DNA of 64,000 bases, taken from Tricholoma matsutake. Taxonomy: Eukaryota; Basidiomycota; Agaricomycetes; Agaricales; Tricholomataceae. Shown here piece by piece: positions 1 to 11,971 of this stretch. Below the pieces are notes generated by a model. That model was not told the origin of the DNA and ran no database searches. It saw nothing but the letters and a program-made list of their open reading frames with translations. The translations under genes and the position numbers were made by a program. The DNA lies in the NCBI GenBank assembly GCA_026075535.2, contig AP026542.1, positions 9,920,001 to 9,984,000 on the forward strand, given 5' to 3'. The first letter of the stretch is position 1; the number at the start of each line of letters is the position of its first letter.

Positions 1-2053
1 CCAAGAGCTCAAAAGAGAAAACCAACGCCACGGCATTATTCGCGTAACCCAGAGCCATTGAAGGGCTCTTGACAAACAATTCACCTGCCTCGTCATACGC
101 CGCCAGAGAGCCATCGGCCTTGACTACTCGAGCCACAGTTCCAGGGATCAGTTGTCCCGAACCTGAGGCATCATTAGTGTATCACTTGTGATACACTGAA
201 ATACTGCTTACTGCCTGGTGTTCCTCGTTTCTGCGTTGTTGACCAGATGGACGTAGCCATACCCTCAGTCGTACCTGTGCCGCTGCATTAAATCTTTGCA
301 AGACTTACACCACCTGAAATGGCGCTCACCGTAAAGCTGGCCGATGTGGGCATCAGGAAAAAGTTCGAATAGTTTCTGACTGAGCTCGGAAGAGAGCGGA
401 GCAGCACCGCACATAATCACTCGGACATAGCGACGAAGCTCATAATTTTTCATTGCTGGGTGCTGGGTTGTCATGTTAGTAATGCATGCGGCGAATACTA
501 GAATAACGCTACTAACCTTGCAGAGAAGAACAACATGCGGCGGAACGATGCTAGGTATACGTTAACAGGTGGACTCGGAGCGTATTCAACTAGAAAATGA
601 ACCAACAATAGATGGGATATACGGTGGCGCATGATGCTTTCCAGCATACCGACGAAATTGAACTTTGGAACTACAACAAGCGACATCTACGATGCTTAGA
701 TATCGGGGAGTCAGCCCAAAGTCGATAACGTACTGCGCTAAAAAAGATCAAGTGAAGCTAAATAAAGGATGGTCAAATATTGAAAGCAGCTAAACTAATT
801 TAAGCCACTAACGGTAATGACCAGCCCATAGATGTCTAGAATGCTCTGCGTAAAACGAGTTCAAAGTGAAATATTTACCACTTACGGTAGAACGGGAGAA
901 CTGCGAAAGGCATCAGTATATTAGAGATCGAAAACTAGTCTTCGCACCTCCAAGAGCTATATCCCCCGCTCTGTATCTTTGGTCCTCATGTGCACAGTAA
1001 TTGATGTTTACCTTGTGATGAGCAGCGACCTGAATGACATTCGCTATCGTAGCAAAGTGAGGAATGGCGATGGCCTACAAAAACTCAGTACTCCTTCCAA
1101 TATTCTAATACTGAATTCAGAAGATGCATACCTTCGGCTTCCCTGTCGTGCCCGATGTGAAACACAAGAATGCGAGTTTAATCTTGGCTTCTCCAGGCCG
1201 TAATTTCCTTTCAACCATAGTAGGATCAACCGTGCTGAGCCCTTGATCAACCAAATGCTCAATAGTATGATGGTGGGGCTGAGCACGGCTTGGGGGAGAT
1301 TTGACATCGAAAAGTATGATGTGCTCGCGAGAAATACCGCACGCGCGAGCAGCAGAAAGTGCCGTGTCTAACGCTTCAGGATGTACAATCATAACTGATG
1401 CTTTGGTTTCTCGCAACTGATACTGAAGCTCATCGCTGGTAAGATCTGGGTTGGCACCCCTAAAAAGCATGTATGTGATGAAAAGAATGTCGACAGCAAA
1501 CCTAGCATTCATACGTACGAAACAACGCCACCAAGTCTATGAACAGCCCATATCGCGACAGGGTAATCTGTCGGGTAATCCTTTAACATGTTATTGAAGC
1601 ATGAAAAACCATACATACCGACGTGGTTCCGGCTGAAAAGCAAAACTGACCGACCGACGTAAGGGATATTTGAGGGCGTTTACTCCGATCAATTAGACTT
1701 ACCAACATCATTATCGCCTGTAATCCCGAAAGTTGTGTTGATGCATGAACCATCAGGAAATCGTCATGAGTACTTACGAACGCCAAACTGGGACCATAGG
1801 CTCATAGCCAACCCGGATGTACGTCTCCTCAGCTGAGAAGATCCATCTGAATTCAAATCATATCATGGACGAACTGCATTAGCGCACTGACCTCATCCTC
1901 TCCAATCTTTTTCCCAGTATCGTCTTCTATGAGCCATGGTATGTTTCGGCTCCTGGTCGGCCTCGAGGGGTGGTCATAGTCGAAGATGAACTGAGACAAT
2001 GTCAGGTCGTCCGGAATATGAGGCAGAGGTCCAGCAGGCGACTGAATCTCCAT
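1..2053 (-). CDS. 4-coumarate-CoA-ligase-like acyl-CoA ligase (partial, left paralogue)
   Basis: Adenylate-forming enzyme (ANL family); by family it activates a carboxylic acid with ATP and transfers it to CoA. Start is the ATG at 2053 (MEIQSPAGPLPHIPDD). Exons follow the same plan as the complete paralogue at 60271-63108, with GT...AG introns and tiny exons. Visible landmarks: FSRNHV and DYPVAIWAVH in early exons, phosphate-binding TSGTTGKPK near 1120-1145, MSLVVVPKFNFVGMLESI at about 686-630, CGAAPLSSEL at about 410-385, and YG(T)TEG spanning the exon join near 310-260. The frame stays open through each exon to position 27, where a GTTGGT donor starts and the window ends; about six 3' exons lie outside. 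The A5 motif reads GTTEG where the paralogue reads GMTET, so substrate or activity may differ. Substrate cannot be told from sequence. Confidence 0.88.
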
Positions 2054-3113
2054 TGCAGCATGACTAACTGCAATGGGAAAGACTTTATAGTAAGCATGGA
2101 ATCTCTGAGGAGTTAGACGTTCGCACTCAACGAATCAACAGAATCCCAAGATCTCGTGAGGTGCCGTACTATCGTGATACTAGCTGAGTATTACCGTCTT
2201 GGCTTATCGCTGGCAGATCACAAGGCAATGGCTTTCCTGTCAGTTCCTGTTGCAACTCGGAACCCATAGCCTCACATCATTTCCCAACATGCTTCTAATA
2301 CTCATGATCATCATGCATGCTTTGAATCCCAGGTTCTTCCCTTGCAATTTTAGATTTGATATACCACACATCTCGATTCTCCATGCTCTCAGGCGAATTG
2401 GAATGTCTTAAGCGAGGTTGGTCGGAACAACATTTATCTTTCCGGTGATGGCCGAACCGGGTGTCGGATAGCTATTTTACATACTCGTTCGAGGAGCATG
2501 GGCGCAGACACTTCCACAATGTAATTGCAGGTCACCGATGTCATGTGATCAGTGTGACATTGACCAAATCGGTCAAAATTCTATAGAATTCAGCCACATG
2601 TATTTTATAGCCACTTTATACAAAATGTACTCATAGGGAAATAGTCTAAATATACTCTTAATGGGATTGAGATAGTCAATATTATGTAAAATAGTGTTGG
2701 AAAAAGTTATGTCCGAACACATCAAATTATTATTGGCATGTCGCGTCTCTTTAAGGTCGCATAGCTCATCCTAGTGTGCAGGTCAACTTAGCTTTGCAAA
2801 TCGCTCCCATCAATTTATTGATGCATACAGTAAGGGCCTCAATGGCCAACAGGCAGCCTGTGTGGCAAGGAAATATTGTGGCCATTGCATGCTTCCAGAA
2901 ACTTTGATGGATGACCTTGAACAGGCAAAGTTTGGTTAATGTTTATAGATAATAATCTCATCCTCTCCGAGGCTAATTCTTACACTAATCAATATACTAA
3001 TCTACCTACAATGTAAATACTTTAGTTTGCCTGCTTTATAGTACATAGTAGCAATTGTTGATACAGCATACCAGTATCTAAACATAACTTTTTCAATTCC
3101 AGACTCAATTCTT
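2054..3113. other. intergenic DNA upstream of the left ligase gene
   Basis: No supportable gene. The first about 400 bases are host-like with frequent CpG and must hold the promoter of the minus-strand ligase; no clear TATA box was picked. From about 2550 the DNA becomes AT-rich with no ORF of interest. The last five bases before Copia-A are its left target duplicate (3114-3118, AATCC). Confidence 0.5.
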
Positions 3114-3118
3114 AATCC

Positions 3119-3393
3119 TGTTGGAGCAGACTATATATGCTGCACAGCAGAAGAGACAACAAGTTCCTTACAACCTACCTGGGGTTTAGTAAGACTTACA
3201 GCTAGGGTTAGCAGAGGTAAGAACACTGTATTCCTAGTACGGTAACAGGTTCTCCTTATATACATAAATATAAGGCAGTCACATGACTCAGGAATGTGTT
3301 TACCACATGTATGCGCAGTAAGCACAGTAACATGTGTATGCTGCATGTATTGCCTCATGTATACAGCACGTATCATGGGGATTAATTTCAACA
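3119..3393 (-). repeat. Copia-A 3' LTR
   Basis: 275-bp copy of the Copia-A LTR, direct repeat of 31234-31516. On the element strand it starts TGTTGAAATTAATCC and ends GCTCCAACA. A G-run (3394-3400 as C on the plus strand) abuts it on the internal side and serves as the polypurine tract. Shorter than the right copy mainly because the right one has a small AAGAACACT duplication. Confidence 0.95.
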
Positions 3394-3405
3394 CCCCCCC
3401 TCAAA
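3394..3405 (-). other. Copia-A polypurine tract
   Basis: Minus-strand TTTGAGGGGGGG immediately before the 3' LTR. Position and purine content fit the plus-strand primer of LTR retrotransposons. Confidence 0.75.
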
Positions 3406-3462
3406 CTGTACAGTGCTCTAAGTAGCTAAGTTTGAATCTCAAAAGTAATTCCGAGAGAGTCT

Positions 3463-3606
3463 CTAAATTTCCTGAATAGGATGGTGCCAAGGTTCTTTGT
3501 AAACATGATTATCACTTTCAGGAATGAAAACGACTGTGACTTTGTCATTTTCTATGCATTCGTGGGTATAGTGGTAGCGAATGTCTATATGTTTGGTCCT
3601 TCTTTC
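3463..3606 (-). pseudogene. Copia-A RNase H, C-terminal piece
   Basis: Encodes RRTKHIDIRYHYTHEC and then FIPESDN, the conserved end of copia RNase H. It is cut from its N-terminal part (18162 onward) by Gypsy-1. The TSD of Gypsy-1 (CTTTC at 3602-3606) is the junction; deleting Gypsy-1 and one TSD copy joins NPVQE to RRTKHID in frame, which fixes the insertion point exactly. Confidence 0.93.
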
Positions 3607-4040
3607 TATAAGGGCAACCTCAGCCTCTAGCAAAGGGAAATCTGAAGTTGAAATTATACTACATATTACAGGGATTAAGGATGCACCTAGCAAAGGGAAA
3701 TCCGAAGAGAAAACTCTAAGGATCCCTTTGCCGATGCCCAGTATATGTGAAGATGACAAAAATCAAATAATAACCTAAAAATAGAAAAGGCGGAGATAGG
3801 CAGATCAAGGCTGCCGAATGACATCATACCAAGGGGTAGATGTTGGAAGGGGTGCTCTGCCTCTAAATATAAAACTGTCAACATGCACAAATATGATAGA
3901 AAGGGAAATTAGTAATAAAATCCGGAAAAATCATAGAAAATGAAGAATAGAAGGAAATGAAGTGAGGAAAAATATAGAACAAATGCAAAAAATAGGAGAA
4001 ACACACAGGGCACCTCCCTAGTCCCCCTAGTCCCCTTACA
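3607..4040 (-). repeat. Gypsy-1 3' LTR
   Basis: 434-bp direct repeat of 17724-18156. On the element strand it begins TGTAAGGGG and ends CCCTTATA. The ends are TG...TA rather than the usual TG...CA, in both copies. Purine-rich AGAGAGGGGGTGA lies just inside it on the minus strand as polypurine tract. I count roughly two dozen differences from the other LTR, mostly transitions. Confidence 0.93.
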
Positions 4041-4135
4041 TCACCCCCTCTCTAAGATGCATCGCCCTGATGCATTTGAAATTGCATATGACCAAAGTCT
4101 GTGACTTGAATGCAATGTGGTGCAGCAGTGTGCCA

Positions 4136-4492
4136 TCAGTGGAATTCCTTGACTAATTGAGGGGCATTCACTTCGACCCATGAGTTCTCCTCATACCCAT
4201 AACCCTTCCAATGCACCAAATACTGGAGTTTTCCTCGACGCAACCAGCTGTCCAAGATTGACTCGACTTTGTATTGGGGTTCTTCCTTGATCACTGTAGG
4301 TGGTGGTGGTGGGTGTGAATGGCATCCTGGGAATGGATCTGGGGGAGCTGGAAGGAGTTTGATGACATGGAAGACTGGGTGGAGTCTGGACATGGAGGCT
4401 GGGAGGCGTAGACGATAGGCATGCATTCCAACACACTTGACGATGGGGAAAGGTCCCAGGAAGCGATGAGCGAGTTTCTTGGACAGACGCAT
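4136..4492 (-). pseudogene. Gypsy-1 integrase C-terminus and chromodomain
   Basis: 118-residue reading frame. The start, MRLSKKLAHRFLGPFPIV, is the GPY/F region of chromovirus integrase. The last about 55 residues (VESILDSW, LQYLVHWKGYG, ENSWVE) form a chromodomain with the aromatic W-KGY and W spacing, thought to guide integration to heterochromatin. It is the direct continuation of the frame ending at 13027: the MITE target duplicate AGTGGAGA lies at the break, and the frame closes when the insertion is removed. Confidence 0.92.
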
Positions 4493-5024
4493 AGTGGAGA
4501 TAGCCCTTTAAAGTCTGGTTCAGTTTTTTGCCCCTCTCGAGACATAACCAAAACTGCAACCGGTTACTATATTTCCAAAAAATTACATAACCATAACCAG
4601 ACTGACAAAAACTGGTCAATACCAGTTCAGACATGGTTATAAAACCAGTCAGAACCAGTAAGTAACCAGACTCAGTCATAAACTATGTAATAGCTATTAT
4701 AATGACTTGCAAACACTAATTATATCACTATAACAACTAAAATGTATGTGTAAGTAGTCTACTAGGGAGGGGACAAGCCCAGGGAATCAAAAAAGCGAAA
4801 TCAGGGGGGTTTATATACCCTGGGGAAGGTGCACAGACCATGTACTAAGTTTAGATATCATGTGCTGATGGTGCCGCATCTACTTAACTACTTATTAGTA
4901 TTAGATTAGTTTGTGTAGTTCCTTATAGTGTACAAAATGTGTGTCAGTAGTGTTTATAGTCTATGATAACTCTTATATAGTAGTGCAGTTATAACTGGTT
5001 ATAACTGGTTTTGTATCAGTTTTA

Positions 5025-5209
5025 TGGAAGGAAGCCGGAGCTTCCAACACTAAAGGGGACCGAGAACTATAAGGAACTTAATATATTTTGAGGGGGGATT
5101 CTAGAATACAGTACAAGTACTCGAAGTATAGACTATATACTATCAGAATAACATGTGATAACTGAGTGGCATGTGATAATGTAATGATGATGTAAGAGGC
5201 ACTCTTACA
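5025..5209 (-). repeat. LTR of the small LTR element (left copy, 3')
   Basis: 185-bp repeat matching 12697-12881 almost base for base. The outer end is a 19-base near-palindrome TGTAAGAGGCACTCTTACA (5191-5209). The interior contains the AT-rich ATAAGGAACTTAATATATTT segment discussed as a fold-back primer partner. Confidence 0.9.
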
Positions 5210-5427
5210 CTCTCTCATACTCCAAAAAAAATGACGGGGGGGGCAGGTGGCAAGGTAAATGTGGTCATGGTAACCAAAAATAACTTTACGTGTTCACAAG
5301 AACACTGAGTCAGAGTTGGACAGGTGCAGGGCTGGTGAAAATGAAAGGGGCCGGTGACAGGGCAGGACAGGTGATGTGGATGGGGACAGGGCCAGTGACA
5401 TGGATGAGGCTGGTGCTGTGGACGGTG

Positions 5428-6537
5428 CTAGTGATGTGGATGGGGGCATGGATGGAAACATGGGCATAGACAGTGAGCAGGGGGTGTCATCAGGCATTGA
5501 GACAGTGTCATTAGTGACATGGCAGGGGTATAGGATGCAGGTCCTGGTGGAATGGTGCATCCACAGTCTGCCTGTGGCAAGCTGAGATTTTGGGACAGGC
5601 ACTGGGGGTTTGGGACCTTCATTTGGGGTTCAGGGCAGACCAGAGTCATTCCATTGAGTAGACAATGCATTTCGATGAACATGTTTGCTTGTCGTCCTGC
5701 AAATTGGCCTGCTGGGCTGTAGTAGACTGTCTCTGTCTGTCGTCTAGGGCCTAACAATGTATTTCTGGGATGGTAGCAGTTGTATGAGTGCCAGACGTTG
5801 CCCAGGTTGTCATTGTGGGGGTAGTTGCAGCCAAATTCGTTGCCATTGTTGAAAACGAAGTGGTGGTGGCAATGGGCAGTTCTGGATGCGAGACGAGGGG
5901 CCATAGAGGGTGGCAGTCCTACATGGTGTGGAGCAGGTGATTCAGCTGTCATCGACAGATGTGTCGACAATGGTGGGCAGTCATGTTGGGTCATGTGAGG
6001 TGTGGGACAGGGAGCAGGGGCACAGGCTGGGGGGAGCAGAGGGGCCAGGGCAGTGGTACAGGTCATTGTTGGGGCTTGGCAGAGTTGTTCCAGGGGCCTG
6101 TGATAGGTGGGTGCATGAAATGTCGTGTATGACATAGGATACAGGCAATAGAGAGGCGACTCGTTTCTGGGGTGAGCTGAAGGGTTGTATGTTGGCCAGG
6201 CAGGGTGTGGTGTCGTTTTTGAGCTGTTTGGGACTGGTTTGGAGCAAGGGGAGGGCATGGTGGTGGTGGTAGTTGTCAATGACATTGGTGTCATTGATGG
6301 CATTGTCGCCAGGGCTGATGGGGGCTGTGCAGGTTTCATCAACGGCATCGTGGCAGATGGCAGGGGTGGCAGTGGAGTGCTGAGGTGCATGGAGGGGTTC
6401 AGAGATGCATCTGGGGGTTCTGTGGAGGTGCCAGCACTCTTGTGTGCTGGCTGTGGCTCATCATTCAGTGCTGTTTGTACAGCGGCATCTGCAGTGAGAA
6501 TCAAGATACAGGCGAGCATGTTGACAATCAAAGTCAA
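5428..6537 (-). CDS. uncharacterised Pro/Thr-rich ORF of the small LTR element
   Basis: 369 residues, product not recognised. The start MTLIVNMLACILILTADAAV is hydrophobic and could be a signal peptide or anchor. Residues about 25-230 are rich in Pro, Ser, Thr and Met. A Cys/Asn/Tyr-containing middle (about 235-305) is not low complexity and includes NVWHSYNCYHPRNTLLGPRR. The tail is Pro/His/Cys-rich. It lies on the likely coding strand of the element. Long frames also exist on the opposite strand because the DNA is GT-rich, so a chance ORF is possible. It could be captured host sequence; upstream minus-strand DNA to about 6850 may hold a further exon. Confidence 0.4.
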   Translation of the reverse strand: MTLIVNMLACILILTADAAVQTALNDEPQPAHKSAGTSTEPPDASLNPSMHLSTPLPPLPSATMPLMKPAQPPSALATMPSMTPMSLTTTTTTMPSPCSKPVPNSSKTTPHPAWPTYNPSAHPRNESPLYCLYPMSYTTFHAPTYHRPLEQLCQAPTMTCTTALAPLLPPACAPAPCPTPHMTQHDCPPLSTHLSMTAESPAPHHVGLPPSMAPRLASRTAHCHHHFVFNNGNEFGCNYPHNDNLGNVWHSYNCYHPRNTLLGPRRQTETVYYSPAGQFAGRQANMFIEMHCLLNGMTLVCPEPQMKVPNPQCLSQNLSLPQADCGCTIPPGPASYTPAMSLMTLSQCLMTPPAHCLCPCFHPCPHPHH

Positions 6538-6857
6538 TAATAGAATGAGCTATACGACACGTTCAGAGGAACGTGTCCATATGACCTCGAGTAGGCAGCT
6601 GTGACATGGCTGGGCAATGGGGTTCTCGAGGTGCAGAGGGATGGGCTCAGTGGTTCACAACAGTGTAAAGGTTAGTTCTAGAAATGAGTGGCACCATTCC
6701 CAGCACCCAGAGGAGGGGGTCCGCTCTGGAAAACCAATCGCAAAACAGTCATCATCAATGTTGACAACCATGACATGGTGTGTGATGGTGATGGTGGTGA
6801 TCAAGGGCTAGTGGGGTTGTGAACCGAGACAAGTCTGCTGAAGACAACAGGTGAGAC

Positions 6858-7202
6858 TGTAGAAAGTGAATCCTAGTATAAACAACTCAGTCTCTGGATA
6901 AGTGACTGTATTAATCCATACTATACCTAGTATAAACAACTGTTGTAGTAGAGTAAGTACATGTCAATAAATATGTATAGTAAATATAGCTCACCTCAGT
7001 CTCTGGATAAGTGACTGAGGTGATAAAGTAAACTACTGAAGATATATATATGTGTAATGCATAGCAAAAGGATGTGTGTCAAAGGAAAAGAGACAAGGGG
7101 AAACTTAAACACGAGCCAACCACGCGGATCAAAGGGAATGCTAAAATAGCACATGCATCAAACACATCAAAAGCATTATGGACTCACAGTGCGATTCCAA
7201 CA
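6858..7202 (-). repeat. Copia-B 3' LTR
   Basis: 345-bp direct repeat of 11972-12316. It contains an internal palindrome around CTCAGTCTCTGGATAAGTGA, present twice in variant form. On the minus strand the purine-rich GTGAGGAGGAG (7203 onward) directly precedes it as polypurine tract. Confidence 0.95.
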
Positions 7203-8747
7203 CTCCTCCTCACTGTGAATACACTCCTCCTTGCATGGAATCCCACTAATGAAGGCCAAGAGATGCACAAAGGACGGCGAAATGTTTAGGTTCCAGGGCT
7301 TTAGTAACATGTCAGCTACATTGTCACGGGTGTGGATGTAAGTGATAGCTAGGTCGCCCGACTGTACATGCTTGTGTAGGAAATGATATTTGATGTCGAT
7401 GTGCTTAATGTGTGAATGAAGTAATGGGTCCTCAGATAATGTCTTTGTAGCATTGTTGTCGCAGAGGATGGTAGTAGGTGAGTTTTGATGAAAATCAATA
7501 GCACGTAGTAGCGTATGCAACCACACGCATTCCTTTGTGGTCTCAAATGCCGCTATGTATTCTGCTTCACAGGTGGAAGCTGCCACTACCTTCTGTTTAT
7601 GTGCTGCCCAAGACACTGCGCCTGAGCCAAGAGAGCACATGTATCCCCCAACGCTGCGACAAGTGTCATGGCAATTAGCCCAGTCAGAGTCACTATAGGC
7701 GTGCAGGAGAATGGGGTTCTGTCTGCCCAGATAAAGCTTCAAGTCCCTAGTTCCCTTTAGATAATGTACTAGCTGTATAGCAGCACTCCAGTGTTCTAAG
7801 GAGTACAAATCAAGGTATTGAGAGAGCTGTTGTACTGCATAAGAAATGTTGGGACGCGTAGATATTGCCAAGTACAATAAGCATCTGACAAGAGAGCGGT
7901 AGGGAAGCTTGGCCAGGGTGTTCCTGGCATCCTGGGACATACATTGCAGATTGGAGCACCATAGTTTCGAACCAGGGTCCAATGGGGCAGAAACGGGGTG
8001 TGCTTCTTTCTGACCAAACTGTTCCACTATTTTGTCAATAAGAGCGGTCTGTGAAAGTGCAACAGTACGCATGTCTCGGTCCCATGAGACAGCAATACCC
8101 ATAATAAAACATGCCGTCCCCAATTTGGAGATAGTCCATACTTTGCGCATCTGGTTCTTGAAGTGCTCATTTTTGTCCTTGGAGTTGGCGATGGTTAAAT
8201 AGTCATCGACATGGACAGCAGCGATAATTGTACCAGTGTCAGTTTTACGGTAATAGATACAGGACTCGCACAAGAGGCAGGTGAATCCCCAATTTAGCAT
8301 CTGCATGTTAAGGGTCTGATTCCAAATGTGCCCACTCTGTTTCATACCATATAAGCCACACTGTAGTTGCCAAACCCAGTCCTCCTTGCCCTGCTCCTCG
8401 AAACCAGCAGGCTGCTGCATATATTGAATTTCATCGTCTGGAAGTAAGCCGTAAAGAAAGGCTGTCTTTATGTCAACCTGTTGTGTGTCCCAGCCAAGTG
8501 AGGCGGCTATGTGTAAGAGAATCTGCCATGATTCCATGTGTGCAGTTGGTGAGGTAGTTTTGGTGTAGTCCCTGCCATAAATTTGTTCATCTCCTCTGAA
8601 GACTAGGCATACCTTCCATCTAATAGGGGTACCCACCTCATTGTGCTTAATGTGGAAAATCGGTCTCCCACACCTAATACATTTCCCTAGTGGAACCTCT
8701 GACCTAGGTATTAGTTTGTATACCCCCATTTCTTTCAATGAGTTCAA
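7176..8747 (-). pseudogene. Copia-B reverse transcriptase and RNase H
   Basis: 523-residue open stretch. RT landmarks: the QQVDIKTAFLYG region, QCGLYGMKQSG, then the catalytic box AAVHVDDYLTIA (HVDD in place of YVDD). RNase H landmarks: YSDSDWANC, CEAEYIAAFE and KHIDIKYHFLHKHV. The frame runs into the LTR, so the true end is near 7200. Upstream, the same frame continues past 8747 through single stops, for example ATR>stop before WERGYLEELNS, so this ATG is only the start of the open part. Confidence 0.93.
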
Positions 8748-8981
8748 TTCCTCCAGATATCCACGCTCCCATCACGTTGCATCAACAGATCTTCTGGCTT
8801 CATCCCATGTTTTCAGCTCATCCTCAAATTGAAGTGACTCCAGATCAAAATCTCCCATTTCCGAGATCAGGGCCTGAAATTGATGTGCTTGATTGCCCAA
8901 ATCAAGATTATGAAATGATTATTGGAGTTCTTCCATGACATCATGATCATGATCGGGGGATTGATCTGTAATGTGATCTGA

Positions 8982-10399
8982 TCATGCAGCCACAATAGCA
9001 GCCTGATGCTCCCACCGTGCCTCCTTTACATGCGCAGTGCTCTCCAAGGATTCTTGCACTGCAGCCGCTGTTCTAGTAATAGCAGGGCCACCATTGGGGT
9101 TTTTGTCTGTGGGTATTAGAACATGGGTAGATCGATGAATAGGCTGGGCGATGGGTGGTGGTGGTGGTGTCATGAGACTATTAGAGGGCACATCAGAAAG
9201 AGTGAATTCATGAGAAGACTCAACATCATTGTCTTGCTGTAAAATAGGACCAAGGAATGTGGGTAGACTACCACTGGACCCAATATTATCATCCTCCCCT
9301 AATTCATCGATTGAAGGTGGTGAATAGCCTTCATGGCTCTCAAGAAAGCAGACATGATATGAAATATGAACCTTATGCATTGCGCAGTTATAACAGCGAT
9401 ATGCTTTTGATTTTGGCTCATAGCCTATCAAGACACATTCGATGGATCGTTTGAGTATCTTGGGATTATCCTTTCCTGGGATAAGCACAAATGCCCTGCA
9501 ACCTATCTCGCAAAGATAAGAATAATCAGGTTTTCTCTCGTACCATAATTCCCAAGGCGTTAGGCTTGCTAGTGAATGGGTCGTAGTCTTGGCATGCAAG
9601 TGGGCAGCTGTGAGGTAGAACTCGTCCCACAAATAAGCTGGCAGACCAGCATATATTTGCATAGTGCGTGCTTTAGCCATAAGCATCCTATGCATTCGCT
9701 CAACACGGCCTATGTGAGCTGAGGTGTGAGGTGCCATGAAACGCTGATCAATACCACGAGTCTTCTCAACCACTCCTTCATTTTGTGCGATTTAAGTTCA
9801 CTGTTATCGGTGATATAGGTCCCAACTTTGAGGCTGGTTTCATTCTCCCGGGCAAGTTCCCAAGCTTTAAGTTCCATGAAAGCATCATCTTTATTTTGCA
9901 ATGGTATAGACCATGGGAATGAGGTGTAGTCATCTACTATATCCATGATATAACGGTTCCCCGCATGCGATGTTACTGAATGTGGTCCAGATAGATCCAC
10001 CCACACCTTTTCCAGCTTCCTTGTCACCTTATGGCCTGGTCCCTCCTGACGTTTCTTGGGGACTGGAGACTTGGTCTGCTTGCCAAGGACACAGGAATCA
10101 CATTTAGGTAATTTTTGCAATGAAGTGAGCAGCGCACCAGTGAAAGCGCCCTTCTTGGCCATATCCCAGAGTGCCTGGTAATTTGTGTGACCCAGACGAC
10201 GATGCCATGTCTCGAGGGTAGGGGTCTTGTGAACTGTTAGCGCGTGATCAGCCTGGGCCAATGCAATGTTGAGCATGTAAAGCTTTCTAGATATGTGCAA
10301 TCCATGAGCTATGAAGGCCCCAGAGGATTTATCAGTGAACCAGCATGTGTTACTGTCAAAATGTGCAACAGCGTTAGAGTCGTCAGCCAGCATGCCCAC
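8982..10399 (-). pseudogene. Copia-B integrase
   Basis: Two overlapping frames. The first has a pre-integrase zinc motif (H-RRLGH ... CDSC), then the catalytic start KVWVDLSGPHS and TDNSELKS. The second continues at 9773 with GIDQRFMAPHTSAHIGRVER, carrying the third acidic residue. A one-base frameshift near 9770 separates them. After the catalytic core comes a Pro-rich linker (TPPPPPIAQP) towards RT. Confidence 0.9.
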
Positions 10400-10549
10400 T
10401 GAGATCAGCCGAACTGCTGATTTTGGGATGTAGAGGGCATTACATAAAATAATTGATGTGCCCCAGGCTATTCTTAGCTGTATATCACCAACACCGACAG
10501 CATCAATAGATGAACCACCAACACCTCTGACAGAGCGAGGTGAAATGGG

Positions 10550-11761
10550 TCATAAGGTGAGGAAGTCAGACTTGTCAGGGGATATATGTACTGTAGCCCC
10601 AGAGTCAATAATAAAGGGGAGAGCGTCTAAGGTAATGCGTGAGCGACAAGTCTGTGAAAGGGGTTCCACAGTGAGCGCATTGTCAGGGATGGGTGATGTA
10701 TGGTGTTTCCAGTCCACTGTAGTGGTGAGCTCCTCCTCCACAGCAACCCATCCTTCATATTCCAGCGCGTCTGAAGGGTCTAAAGGCAGTGGGTCATGAG
10801 CAAGCCTGGCAAATTCCAGTGCAGGTGGGGTAGGAATATCGGGGTTGACCATGACAGTGAAGGCACAACCATTAATGTCCTTCACAGTAATAGGAACCTT
10901 TGTAGTGCCAGCCAGTAAGGATTTCTTCTCATGGGCGGCCCTGCGAGCAGCGATCGACTCCTTGAGTGATTTCCCAGCCATACCACTGCCAGGTTTAATG
11001 CAATATTGTTTCGTGTGGCCAGGTTTCCCACAGTTAGCATTGGTGCAGATTGGTGCGTTAGGGAGCTTGGAAGATTTGGACTGTGCAGTAAAAGCGGCAT
11101 GGTTTTTGGAATCACCATGCTGATCATTCTCAAGTAATGATTGTTCATTCTCCAGAAATAATTTGATATCTTTTGAGCCATATGGAGCTGAGAGGGAAGA
11201 AGCGGCAATATCTCATGAAATAATGGAGCGAGCATGTGGAAAATTATCACTAAGGGAATTAAGGAGAGCGATGCAACAAAGAAGATTGGCCTGTATATCA
11301 CCCATGGCAAAAGCGCGTTCAATTAATGCGCAAATCTTTTCTGCCATCTTGGGGAGTGGTGTGTCCTTTGTACACTGGATGGAAAGCGCTTGTTGTAAGA
11401 GCTGGACCTGCCGAACGGGGCCTTCCTTCTGGTGACAGTCCTGGAGAATTTTCCAGTTCATATCAGGGCCTACTTTAATGTCCAGGAATTTACACTCAGA
11501 TGGAGAGATGCTGGACGCGATAAATGCATATGCGAGGTGGGAATTTGCCTTCCAGTTGGCAAGTGCTCAGAGTTTGGTAGAAGTGGGCTCAGGTATTCTG
11601 CCCATAACATATTCATAAAGGCTGTTTAATGATAAAGCAATAATAATCTCCTCGCACCATTCTTTGTAATTTGATTTAAGTTTGTCAAGCTTCTCCCTGG
11701 TATATTGCACAGAAAGTTTGATAGGGGAAACAGATGGGGGATCAACAGTATCAGTACCCAT
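10550..11761 (-). pseudogene. Copia-B gag and protease
   Basis: Start MGTDTVDPPSVSPIKLSVQY. The gag region continues through QLLQQALSIQCTKDTPLPKM. A zinc knuckle CTNANCGKPGHTKQYC (spacing C-X4-C-X4-H-X4-C) lies near 11000-11050. The protease motif FIIDSGATVHISPDKSDF is near 10560-10615. The gag-protease frame is interrupted only by single TGA codons (near 11565, 11215 and 10548), at least two of them where Arg is expected, suggesting one original polyprotein. Confidence 0.88.
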
Positions 11762-11960
11762 GATAGAAAACCGAGGTTAGTGGACAACAAGTGTGCAAAG
11801 GGAGATGAGAGAGACACAATGGTAGAGCAGCCAGGTCTGTGAAAGACAAAGGAATTGATCCGAGATCAAAAACGATCAGGGAAATGGATCAGAAGGTATG
11901 ACAAAGCAGAATGTTGAGTGGCTAGGATACTTTCTCCCATTGTTCAAAGACAATGAGAAT

Positions 11961-11971
11961 GGCCCATAACC
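11961..11971 (-). other. Copia-B primer-binding site, half-tRNA(iMet) type
   Basis: Directly after the 5' LTR the element strand reads GGTTATGGGCC. This is the complement of GGCCCATAACC, the anticodon stem-loop of eukaryotic initiator tRNA-Met including its CAU anticodon. Drosophila copia uses the same internal site, primed by a cleaved 5' half of the tRNA. No 3'-CCA-type TGG site is present. Confidence 0.8.

Noticed and set aside
2199..2411. Plus-strand 70-aa frame upstream of the left ligase
   Set aside because: No family features, no splice context and mixed composition; treated as chance.
5376..6604. Long plus-strand frames opposite the 369-aa ORF
   Set aside because: GT/GA-rich low-complexity translations (repeated Gly, Val, Asp) with no features; likely shadows of the minus-strand frame or of biased DNA.
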